This document shows positions 7,701 through 15,224 of a stretch of DNA of 35,000 nucleotides, in pieces. The notes beneath the pieces are model-generated. The model saw only the letters and a list, made by a program, of their open reading frames with translations, was not told the origin of the DNA and ran no database searches. The DNA lies in assembly GCA_017514105.1 (NCBI GenBank), contig JAFWKY010000016.1, positions 1 to 35,000 on the forward strand, given 5' to 3'. Both the position numbers and the translations under genes were made by a program. The stretch comes from Candidatus Saccharimonadota bacterium. GTDB taxonomy: Bacteria; Patescibacteriota; Saccharimonadia; Saccharimonadales; Saccharimonadaceae. Every line of letters starts with the position of its first letter. Position 1 is the stretch's first letter.

Positions 7701-10700
7701 ATGGAACCAAAACTGAAACCGAGTGATTTCGTGCATTTGCATAATCATACGCACTATTCTTTGTTGGATGGACTGACGAAGATTCCAGAACTTGTTAATT
7801 TTGTAAAAGAAGAAGGCATGGAAGCAGTGGCGGTAACGGACCATGGCACGATGAGTGGCTTGGTGGAACTCTACAAAGAATGCAATGACAAGGGAATAAA
7901 ACCCCTGCTTGGGCTTGAGGCTTATGTCGCAGCACGCAAACGCACGGATAAAGACCCGATGCACGACAAACAGCGCTTTCATATCACTTTGATAGCGATG
8001 AACAATAAGGGTTACGAAAATCTCTGTCGCATTATGAGTGACGCGGAAATTGAAGGGAAATACTATAAACCACGTACGGACCACGATGATTTGGAAAAAT
8101 ACAACGAAGGAATCATTTGTCTGTCTGGTTGTATGGGTTCGGAGATTAGCGAAGCGATTAGAGCAGATGATGACGCTCGTGCGCTGGAGTTGATTGACTG
8201 GTATCGCAATGTCTTCAAAGACCGGTTTTATTTGGAAATGCAGGACCACGGTCATCCATTATCTACTACGCATTCAGCGGAGCAAAAGAAAATCAATGAC
8301 TGGCACATGGCGCATGCCAAAGAATTAGGGTTGCCGTTGGTGGTGACTTGTGATGCTCACTACCTCAAGAAGGAAGACCAGGATGCGCACGAGGTACTGC
8401 TGTGTATTGGTACGGCAGGGAATTTGTCTGACAAGAATCGTTTTTCGCTCAAAGATTATGACTTGCACGTAATTCCGGCAGAGGAAATAATTAGCCACTG
8501 GCAGGACACTTGCCCGGAGGCGGTGCTCAATACCAAACGAATCGCTGAACGGTGCAATGTGGACCTGCAACTAGGGCGAATCTTAATTCCAAAGTTCCCG
8601 ATCCCGACCGAAGAAGACGAAAAGACATATTTGGATCGTTTGGTTTTTCAGGGTTTAGTTTATCGTTATGGCGGCAAAACCTTGGAAGAGGCGAGCAAAA
8701 TACCGGTACCGGAATGTCGTAAGATTCTAGAAGAAGCAGACAAAGAACGTGACGAAATTCACAAAGTCTTGCCACGTATTGATTACGAACTATCTGTAGT
8801 AGACAAAATGGGTTATAACGGCTATTTCTTGATCGTACAAGATTTCATTAACTGGGGAAAGTCTCAACGTATTGTTTACGGTCCAGGACGTGGCTCAGCG
8901 GCTGGTTCAATTCTCGCTTATGCGCTGCGTATTACAGAGTTGGACCCACTGAAGTACGACCTACTTTTTGAGCGGTTCCTTAACCCTGACCGTATCTCAA
9001 TGCCAGATATTGATACAGATATTCAAGATACTAGGCGTGACGAAGTAATTGAATATTGTTCGCGAAAATACGGTTATGGCAGGGTGTCTAATATTGCGAC
9101 TTTTGGTAAAATGATGGCAAAAAACGCGGTGCGTGACGTGGCGCGTGTGCTAGAGGTGCCGTATGCTGATGCAGACAGGCTGGCAAAAATGGTGCCAGAC
9201 CCGGTGATGGGACATCACGTAAGGTTATCTGATGCAATTAAAGATGTACCAGACCTGAAACACGAGTATGAAACTAATCCAACTTCAAAAGAAGTGATAG
9301 ACTTTGCATCACGTCTGGAAGGAACGATTCGCAACCACGGCGTGCATGCTTGTGGCGTGATTATTGCGCCAGATGATTTAGTAAAATTCCTGCCGCTAGA
9401 AGTTTCGGCCAAAGGACCAATCGCGGCACAATTCCCGATGGGTCAGGTGGAGGAAATCGGGCTGCTCAAAATGGACTTTCTCGGGCTTTCTAACTTGTCA
9501 GTGATTAATAATGCGCTGAGAATGATTCGCAAGGTATATCACAATGATATAGATATGTATTCATTGCCTCTGGACGATAAAAAAACTTATGAATTATTAC
9601 AACGCGCAGAGACCACTGGCGTGTTCCAGTTGGAATCTGCTGGCATGAAGCGCTATTTGCGAGATCTCAAGGCTTCTTCATTTGAGGATATTATCGCTAT
9701 GGTGGCGCTCTATCGTCCTGGGCCGATGCAGTTTATTGATTCATTCATTAAGCGCAAACATGGCGAAGAGCCTATCACCTATCTTCATCCTGGGCTAGAA
9801 AACTCACTCAAAAATACCTACGGTATTATGATTTACCAAGAGCAGTTCATGCAGATTTCTAAGGAATGGTGTGGCTTTACTGGCGGACAGGCAGATACCT
9901 TGCGCAAGGCAGTAGGCAAAAAGAAAATTGATATGATGAAGAAGGTAAAACCGCAGTTCATTGAGGGCGCAGTGAAGATCGGCGGTGCTACCGAAGAAAT
10001 CGCCGAGACATTTTGGTCACAACTTCTAGATTTCGCAAACTACTGCTTTAACAAGTCGCACGCCGCGTGCTATGCTCTGGTGGCGTATTGGACGGCTTAT
10101 CTCAAGGCGCACTATCCAGACGCTTTTATGGCCGCCCTAATGACGGCAGACATGCGTTGGACTGACCGTCTAGCAATTGAAATTGCCGAATGCAAGCGCA
10201 TGGGTATCAAGGTGCTCGGACCAGATATTAACCAGTCTTACGGTGATTTTGGTATCGTTGGTGGTGAAAACACAATTCGTTTCGGTTTATCCGGTATCAA
10301 GGGAATGGGAAAAGCGCTAATTGAAGAATATGTAATCCCAGAGCGCGACAAAAATGGGCCGTTTAAGTCAATCTGTGATTTTGCCAAGCGAGTAGACTCA
10401 ACTAAATTCAACAAAAAGGCTTGGGAAAGTGCGATAAAGACTGGTGCGTTTGACAGTTTTGGCTATTCGCGGTCTGATTTGTTATATAATCTAGAGGCAA
10501 TTCAGGCGTATGGCGCAAAATGCCAGAAGGATGTGGGGACGGGCCAGACAGATTTGTTCGGCATGATGGGCGAAGCCGGCGCGGTGCCAGAAGTAGAAAT
10601 AAAGCCAGCGCCAACCCAATTCCCAGAAAAAGAGCAACTCCTATGGGAGAGAGATTTGATGGGTCTTTATCTCTCGGCGCATCCACTGGACAAATACGAC

Positions 10701-11444
10701 GTTTATTTCAATGAGCAAACTCACCCATACGAACTAATCACGCCAGAAAATAACGGCAAAGTTGTGACGATCGGCGGGATAATCACTGCAGTACGTACGA
10801 TTTTGACCAAAAAAGGCGACAAGATGGCCTTCATCAAGATGGAGAACAAGTCTTCTGAGACTGAGTTCATCGTATTCCCGTCAGTTTTCGCTGAACATGG
10901 TGCAAAACTTGAAGTAGACAATGTGGTAAGAGTGCAGGGGAAAATCAATGCCTCGGATAAAGACGGCAATCTGACATCCGAAGCAAAAGTCCTGGCCGAA
11001 GTGGTTGAGTTGGTGTCTGACGAATTGCTGGAATCGTATCAGCCAACGGGGACAAAACTCGCGATGCCAGCCAAAGCGCCAGAGAAGTCATACCGTCGCT
11101 CTTCCAGAACGTCTGCAGAGCGAGTCTACAGGGGTAGCGGTGCGAAGGGAGCGCCTAGCAAAGTTCCGCAAACTATTGACACGCCGCGCGTATTGGCAGA
11201 GCCACCGAAAGACCCACGCAAAGAAAGGTTGTATCTCCTAATCAATAATCCAGATGACACAGAAACGCTTGCAGCGATTAGACGCCTCGCGGATATCAAT
11301 CTGGGTTTTCAGGAAGTCGTAATGGTGCTGAAGGATGGCGAAACGAAGCGCCCGCTCCGGATGCCATTTAAGGTAGAAGTGACAGACGAACTGATAAAGA
11401 ATCTAAAAGAGTTGCTCGGCGAAGAGTGTGTAAAGGTGAATTAA
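7701..11444 (+). CDS. dnaE: DNA polymerase III subunit alpha
   Basis: 1247 residues, somewhat longer than E. coli DnaE. An N-terminal PHP domain carries intact metal-site motifs (HLHNHTHYS, VTDHGTMSG), so it may have proofreading activity. The polymerase core shows GPGRGSAAGS near 400, PDIDTDIQD (two catalytic Asp), HGVHACGVII and KMDFLGL (third Asp). The helix-hairpin-helix region lies near 780-870. An OB-fold domain (TIGGIITAVRTILTKKG, then MAFIKMEN) is near 1020-1100. A Ser/Arg/Pro-rich linker and a small C-terminal domain follow. The start is the ATG 6 nt after a TATAAT box; the open frame upstream only translates the promoter. This is the main replicative polymerase. Confidence 0.97.
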   Translation: MEPKLKPSDFVHLHNHTHYSLLDGLTKIPELVNFVKEEGMEAVAVTDHGTMSGLVELYKECNDKGIKPLLGLEAYVAARKRTDKDPMHDKQRFHITLIAMNNKGYENLCRIMSDAEIEGKYYKPRTDHDDLEKYNEGIICLSGCMGSEISEAIRADDDARALELIDWYRNVFKDRFYLEMQDHGHPLSTTHSAEQKKINDWHMAHAKELGLPLVVTCDAHYLKKEDQDAHEVLLCIGTAGNLSDKNRFSLKDYDLHVIPAEEIISHWQDTCPEAVLNTKRIAERCNVDLQLGRILIPKFPIPTEEDEKTYLDRLVFQGLVYRYGGKTLEEASKIPVPECRKILEEADKERDEIHKVLPRIDYELSVVDKMGYNGYFLIVQDFINWGKSQRIVYGPGRGSAAGSILAYALRITELDPLKYDLLFERFLNPDRISMPDIDTDIQDTRRDEVIEYCSRKYGYGRVSNIATFGKMMAKNAVRDVARVLEVPYADADRLAKMVPDPVMGHHVRLSDAIKDVPDLKHEYETNPTSKEVIDFASRLEGTIRNHGVHACGVIIAPDDLVKFLPLEVSAKGPIAAQFPMGQVEEIGLLKMDFLGLSNLSVINNALRMIRKVYHNDIDMYSLPLDDKKTYELLQRAETTGVFQLESAGMKRYLRDLKASSFEDIIAMVALYRPGPMQFIDSFIKRKHGEEPITYLHPGLENSLKNTYGIMIYQEQFMQISKEWCGFTGGQADTLRKAVGKKKIDMMKKVKPQFIEGAVKIGGATEEIAETFWSQLLDFANYCFNKSHAACYALVAYWTAYLKAHYPDAFMAALMTADMRWTDRLAIEIAECKRMGIKVLGPDINQSYGDFGIVGGENTIRFGLSGIKGMGKALIEEYVIPERDKNGPFKSICDFAKRVDSTKFNKKAWESAIKTGAFDSFGYSRSDLLYNLEAIQAYGAKCQKDVGTGQTDLFGMMGEAGAVPEVEIKPAPTQFPEKEQLLWERDLMGLYLSAHPLDKYDVYFNEQTHPYELITPENNGKVVTIGGIITAVRTILTKKGDKMAFIKMENKSSETEFIVFPSVFAEHGAKLEVDNVVRVQGKINASDKDGNLTSEAKVLAEVVELVSDELLESYQPTGTKLAMPAKAPEKSYRRSSRTSAERVYRGSGAKGAPSKVPQTIDTPRVLAEPPKDPRKERLYLLINNPDDTETLAAIRRLADINLGFQEVVMVLKDGETKRPLRMPFKVEVTDELIKNLKELLGEECVKVN

Positions 11445-11473
11445 GGCACTAGGCATATAATTCACCGATCTAA

Positions 11474-11560
11474 TCACGCCACGCAGCGGAGGGACCAGCC
11501 GCCGACGCGGTTGCTGCGGTATGCCGGCCATACGCCACGGGCGTGAAACACGATACGCTT
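11474..11560 (-). pseudogene. FISUMP C-terminal fragment without a start (cassette E)
   Basis: On the minus strand a 28-codon open stretch lies between an upstream TAA (11561-11563) and TGA 11474-11476. It encodes GVWPAYRSNRVGGWSLRCVA, the extreme C terminus of a FISUMP domain. It matches the ends of cassettes D and F almost base for base in the frame codons, but differs at interspersed codons. No ATG, promoter or upstream domain is attached, so it is a tail only. It is convergent with dnaE and sits just left of a 52-bp promoter repeat, the same arrangement as cassette C. Confidence 0.75.
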
Positions 11561-11596
11561 TTACCGCAAGCATAATGTCTCTTTGTAAAAAGTTGG

Positions 11597-11648
11597 GGTA
11601 GGGGGTTGATTTTTATTTTACGCTATGCCTATAATGTGTGCGGGTTGG
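11597..11648 (+). repeat. 52-bp promoter-bearing repeat, copy 1
   Basis: Identical to 34557-34608 apart from two bases. It contains a consensus-like sigma-70 promoter: TTGATT (11606-11611), an 18-nt spacer and TATAAT (11630-11635). Both copies have a start-less FISUMP cassette on their left in the opposite orientation, and a tiny ORF with hairpins on their right. Conservation stops soon after the -10 box, so the promoter itself is the conserved part. Confidence 0.85.
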
Positions 11649-11754
11649 CTTTGGAGTTTAGTGGTTCTGCAGCACAAATAGTAATGTTTGCGCGGTGTGA
11701 GGTAACCATTAAACGGTTGTTCTAGGTGACTAGGTTGCCAGAAAGGATGATTAA

Positions 11755-11826
11755 ATGACCTTACAGATTGGTCTCGTAAGTATCATAATTTCTAGGCGGA
11801 AATCCGCACCAAAGAAAAAAGATTAG
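11755..11826 (+). CDS. Possible 23-residue basic peptide
   Basis: The ATG at 11755 has AAAGGA 7 nt upstream and follows the promoter repeat by about 120 nt. The peptide is MTLQIGLVSIII followed by a basic end (SRRKSAPKKKD). The other copy of the repeat also precedes a short Lys-rich ORF (34767-34853), but the two peptides are not alike in sequence. The ATG overlaps the stop of an upstream three-codon ORF (ATGATTAAATGA), suggesting a leader-peptide arrangement. It could equally be chance; coding is unproven. Confidence 0.35.
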   Translation: MTLQIGLVSIIISRRKSAPKKKD

Positions 11827-11894
11827 GCTGAACGCCTAATCTCCCAACCTATAGAAAAGTGCTTCCTAGAGGCGCTTTTCTTATGTTTATATTA
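11815..11894 (-). ncRNA. Possible small RNA on the minus strand
   Basis: On the minus strand a TGTGCTATAAT box (at 11889-11894) is followed by a hairpin with 9-bp arms (11854-11880), then an 8-bp hairpin (GATTAGGC / GCCTAATC, 11821-11841) with six T residues. This is a complete promoter-to-terminator unit of about 70 nt with no ORF. On the + strand the first hairpin also looks like a terminator (tail TTATGTTTA), so the region may work in both directions. A similar minus-strand hairpin plus T-tract exists at 34815-34890. Confidence 0.45.
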
Positions 11895-11997
11895 TAGCAC
11901 ATTTTACTATTTACTATAATTTAATATATTATAAAGGGCTTATAGTCAGCTGCAAAGACTTCAATACGAAAAACTGTTGTGTTATAAGAAAACGTGA

Positions 11998-12003
11998 TAT
12001 AAT
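11998..12003 (+). promoter_or_regulatory. Extended -10 box for the structured RNA / FISUMP gene
   Basis: TGATATAAT. The expected transcription start (about 12010) coincides with the base of the long hairpin that follows. Confidence 0.65.
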
Positions 12004-12010
12004 GGTAATT

Positions 12011-12161
12011 GCGATAATTAGACAAATTTACAAATAAGGCATATTTTTAGGATATAGCTGCATTGAACGTAAAAATGGCATCATGAGGGATGTCAACGCG
12101 TTCAATGAGGCTATGCCTTTGTGAATTCGTCTGATTATCGCACCCTCGTGGTGCCGTTTTT
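12011..12161 (+). ncRNA. Long hairpin RNA with terminator (6S-like RNA or structured leader)
   Basis: A closing stem pairs 12011-12023 with 12129-12141 (13 bp, one G-T). It continues through short AATT and ACA helices to an 8-bp helix (12036-12043 with 12112-12119). An asymmetric bubble (17 nt left, 4 nt right) follows, then a 9-bp stem (12061-12069 with 12099-12107) and a 6-bp tip (12077-12082 with 12089-12094). Directly after it is a small GC hairpin (12140-12154) with TTTTT (12157-12161), an intrinsic terminator whose left arm shares two bases with the closing stem. The promoter at 11998 would start the RNA exactly at the stem base. The shape (closing stem, asymmetric bubble, terminal stem, about 150 nt) is that of 6S RNA. 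It could also be a riboswitch-like leader of the FISUMP gene 47 nt downstream. No known sequence motif was recognised. Confidence 0.6.
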
Positions 12162-12207
12162 ATTATTGCGACACCTCAGGAATGGAATTATTAAAGTGAG
12201 GTAAGTC

Positions 12208-13965
12208 ATGCAGGTCATACAAAAAACTAATAAACTAAATCATAAAAAACGCTCTTTCTTTGCGTCTAGGTTTTTCTTCCACCTGCTCGCCATTGCATTA
12301 CGCTTACCAAATGGCAATGGCGAACAGGAGACACAAAGACGTTTCTTTGGACGGGTCCTGCCGGCTGCTATTGTTGGTTTTGTTGTTGTTGTTCCTGCAG
12401 TTATGCTTAGTTCTAATGTTCCCGTTTCTGCTGCTGAAAGTAAACTAGATTTAACCATGTCTTCTGATATTATTTCCGTAGACATTGGCTCTGCTAATGC
12501 CAATGGTACGTTCAAGAAGTCTGCTAATAATACCATTTCTGTTACCACTGATCATTATACAGGATACACACTAAGCATTAAATCTACAGACACTTCTGCA
12601 TCTACTACTTCTCCAGCATTAAAGAACGGTAGTGATACCATGCCATCCATTACATCTTCACTCACCGAAGAACAATTCTCATCCATTAGTGCTACTAACT
12701 ATAATAACAAGTATGGCTATCTTCCAAGTAAGATTTGTACTACTGCGAATAGTTGTACTTCTAACACCTCATTCCTCCCAGCACCAACACTGACTGGTGA
12801 TATATTAGACCAGACAAGCGCAGCTAATCCATCTACTGCCAATACTTATACTATGGCCATTGGTGCTAGGATAGACCAAACTATTCCATTTGGGTCTTAT
12901 TCTAATACGTTTGAAGTACTATTAGTAGCAAATGCTATACCATACACTATAATCTACAATGATAGCGTAATTGGTAATATGCCGGTAGATGTAGATACTA
13001 CTTCTATGACTAGTAGTGTTACCATCTCTAGTAATACTCCAGTGAGGGATGGTTATACCTTTGGTGGTTGGTGTACTGTCCAAGTAGCAGATAACGAATC
13101 TTGTACTGGCACTACTTATGCAGCAGGTTCTACTTACGCATTAGACCAGACTGGCACGAATAATCTACAGCTTTATGCGATGTGGAGTGGCAGTGGTGGC
13201 GGAGGAATAGGCTTTATACAAAACTGGTCTGCTTGCGATGAAATGGAGGTAGATGATATCATTACGCTGGTGGATTCTAGAGACAACGAACGATATCGTA
13301 TAGGAAAACTTGCTGATGAAAAATGCTGGATGCTAGACAATCTACGCTTGGATCTAGCCAATGTTAGTTTGACCAAACTTCAGGGTAATACTAATGCTTC
13401 TGACCAAACTTTAGACTACCTTATCAATGGCGGTGGGACCGCGAGCGATCAATATGCCATGAGCGGCATAGAGAACTTAACACTAGGAAATAGCTACTCA
13501 AATCCACGCATCAATGCAAGCTATGTAAATGTTAAATATTCGCCTACTGGTGCAGGTTCGGGCAAGACGGGCGTCTATTATAACTATTGCGCTGCAAGTG
13601 CAGGCTCATACTGCTATGGCAATGGTACTAGTGCCGGTACTTCTTCCGGCGACACCACTGAAGATATCTGTCCGTCTGGCTGGAGAATGCCTACCGCATC
13701 TGGGGATGGTGGAGGAGAATACAATTCTCTATATATTGCGTATTCTAGCAATGCAGCTAATTTCAGGACAGCTCTCTCGTTTCCTCTCTCTGGCTTCTTC
13801 TATAATGGTTCGACGGGATATCAGAACAACAACGGCTTTTTCTGGTCCTCTTCAAGGTGCAGCAACGAAACAATGTACCTCCTTAACGGCAATTCGTCCG
13901 GTGTACAGACTCAGAATTATTTTGGTCGCTACAATGGTTATTCAGTGCGTTGTTTACTCCAGTAA
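12208..13965 (+). CDS. FISUMP-domain surface protein with InlB-type repeat
   Basis: 585 residues; GAGG upstream supports the ATG. A long basic N-terminal stretch precedes a membrane/signal segment near 49-72 ending in PVSAAE, a likely cleavage site. Residues about 75-245 form a Thr/Ser-rich beta domain that also occurs in the surface protein at 25955-26890 (both have a signal followed by repeated VTT/LSI-type strands). Residues about 248-330 match a Listeria-Bacteroides (InlB B) repeat (DGYTFGGWC...LQLYAMW). Residues about 340-585 are a FISUMP/DUF1566-like domain: LADEKCWMLDNLRLDL, ICPSGWRMPTASGDGGGEYNSL, FFWSSS and the final GYSVRCL. FISUMP folds resemble C-type-lectin-like ligand binders. 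No sorting signal is visible. The C-terminal codons are the homologous counterpart of the dispersed cassettes, but the base composition is more AT-rich. Confidence 0.85.
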   Translation: MQVIQKTNKLNHKKRSFFASRFFFHLLAIALRLPNGNGEQETQRRFFGRVLPAAIVGFVVVVPAVMLSSNVPVSAAESKLDLTMSSDIISVDIGSANANGTFKKSANNTISVTTDHYTGYTLSIKSTDTSASTTSPALKNGSDTMPSITSSLTEEQFSSISATNYNNKYGYLPSKICTTANSCTSNTSFLPAPTLTGDILDQTSAANPSTANTYTMAIGARIDQTIPFGSYSNTFEVLLVANAIPYTIIYNDSVIGNMPVDVDTTSMTSSVTISSNTPVRDGYTFGGWCTVQVADNESCTGTTYAAGSTYALDQTGTNNLQLYAMWSGSGGGGIGFIQNWSACDEMEVDDIITLVDSRDNERYRIGKLADEKCWMLDNLRLDLANVSLTKLQGNTNASDQTLDYLINGGGTASDQYAMSGIENLTLGNSYSNPRINASYVNVKYSPTGAGSGKTGVYYNYCAASAGSYCYGNGTSAGTSSGDTTEDICPSGWRMPTASGDGGGEYNSLYIAYSSNAANFRTALSFPLSGFFYNGSTGYQNNNGFFWSSSRCSNETMYLLNGNSSGVQTQNYFGRYNGYSVRCLLQ

Positions 13966-13991
13966 CGGCAAAAACTTTCTCGCTGATGTGC

Positions 13992-13997
13992 TATAAT
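13992..13997 (+). promoter_or_regulatory. Leaderless -10 box of smpB
   Basis: TGTGCTATAAT ends 6 nt before the ATG at 14004. Confidence 0.8.
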
Positions 13998-14003
13998 TAT
14001 CCT

Positions 14004-14420
14004 ATGAAAAAGAAAAAAGTTCCAGATTCTGTGACGGTGAATCGCCGGGCGAGATATGATTACCATCTCGGGGATGAACTTTCTTGTGGGATGGAACTTT
14101 CTGGGCCGGAGGTGCGTTCTATTCGTGACCATCACGTGCAACTCAAAGGCTCTTTCGTCACTATCCGCAATGGAGAATTATGGCTAAACAACCTGACACT
14201 AGGTGCAGAAACAGCGCGCAACATCCGTTTGCTCGCAACGCGCAAACAAATTGCCGCGTTAGAGAAAGAAAAGGTCGCTGGCTCTACAATCGTGCCGGTG
14301 AAATTATTAGCCGGTGGACGATATATCAAACTAGTGATTGCTCTCGGCAAAGGCAAAAAGAAATACGACAAGCGCGAGACTATCAAAAAACGTGACTTTG
14401 AGCGAGGGCGTTATGCTTAG
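14004..14420 (+). CDS. smpB: SsrA-binding protein
   Basis: 138 residues, slightly shorter than typical SmpB (about 150-160). It binds tmRNA and delivers it to stalled ribosomes. Family blocks seen: NRRARYDYHLGDELSCGMELSGPEVRSIRDHHVQLKGSFV, LWLNNL, and the basic C-terminal part GRYIKLVIALGKGKKKYDKRETIKKRDFERG, which contains the GKKxYDKR motif. The tail after this motif is short. The ATG is set by the leaderless promoter. It overlaps exonuclease III by 8 nt. No tmRNA gene was found in this window. Confidence 0.95.
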   Translation: MKKKKVPDSVTVNRRARYDYHLGDELSCGMELSGPEVRSIRDHHVQLKGSFVTIRNGELWLNNLTLGAETARNIRLLATRKQIAALEKEKVAGSTIVPVKLLAGGRYIKLVIALGKGKKKYDKRETIKKRDFERGRYA

Positions 14421-15213
14421 GATATTTTCTTGGAACGTAAATGGTCTGCGCGCGGTACTAGGAAAAGGCACCTTTCAAGATTTCCTTAATACAGAAAAAC
14501 CAGACATCTTGTGTTTGCAAGAAACCAAGGCACACAAGGCGCAAGTAGAATTTGACTCGCCAGATTATATAGAGTACTGGAATTCGGCAGAGCGTAAGGG
14601 CTACGCGGGCACAGCGATTTTTGTTAAAAACGATATTGAAGTGTTGGGTAGTTATGATAATTTTGAGAAGTTCCCAGATCTCAGTGTGCCGGGCGACCAG
14701 TTTGGCGAACCATTGAACGAAGGGAGAATCTTGACCTTGGAACTCGCAAATTTATACGTAGTCACAGTGTATGTCCCAAATAGTAAAAATGCTTTGGAGC
14801 GTTTGAGCCTCCGCGAAAAAGCGTGGGACCCTACGCTGACTGAATATCTAAAACGTTTGGCGATGACAAAACCGGTGGCCGTCTGCGGAGATTTTAATGC
14901 GGCGCACGAAGAAATAGATATTGCGAGACCAAAAACCAACCATCATTCAGCAGGTTTTACCGACGAGGAGCGTCGGGGGATTACTAATTTGATTGGCGCT
15001 GGTTTCGTGGACACTTTTCGCACTTTGCATCCGGACGAAGTGCGCTATACTTGGTGGAGTCACTGGGGACATGCGCGCGAGAATAATGTGGGCTGGCGAA
15101 TTGATTATTTCTTTGTATCTGAGGACTTGCGAAACAAATTAGCCGATGCAAAAATTTACGAGAATGTGATGGGGTCCGATCACTGCCCAATAAGTATTGA
15201 TTTGGATCTGTAA
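14413..15213 (+). CDS. xth: Exodeoxyribonuclease III (AP endonuclease)
   Basis: 266 residues, normal for the ExoIII/APE1 family. Motifs: IFSWNVNGLRAVL (Asn), ILCLQETK (metal-binding Glu), GDFNAAHEEID (Asp/Asn), WRIDYFFVS and GSDHCPI (catalytic Asp-His). It cuts at abasic sites in base excision repair. The ATG at 14413 overlaps the smpB stop by 8 nt and has GAGGG upstream. It forms an operon with smpB and the following gene. Confidence 0.95.
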   Translation: MLRIFSWNVNGLRAVLGKGTFQDFLNTEKPDILCLQETKAHKAQVEFDSPDYIEYWNSAERKGYAGTAIFVKNDIEVLGSYDNFEKFPDLSVPGDQFGEPLNEGRILTLELANLYVVTVYVPNSKNALERLSLREKAWDPTLTEYLKRLAMTKPVAVCGDFNAAHEEIDIARPKTNHHSAGFTDEERRGITNLIGAGFVDTFRTLHPDEVRYTWWSHWGHARENNVGWRIDYFFVSEDLRNKLADAKIYENVMGSDHCPISIDLDL

Positions 15214-15224
15214 CGGAGACCGAG

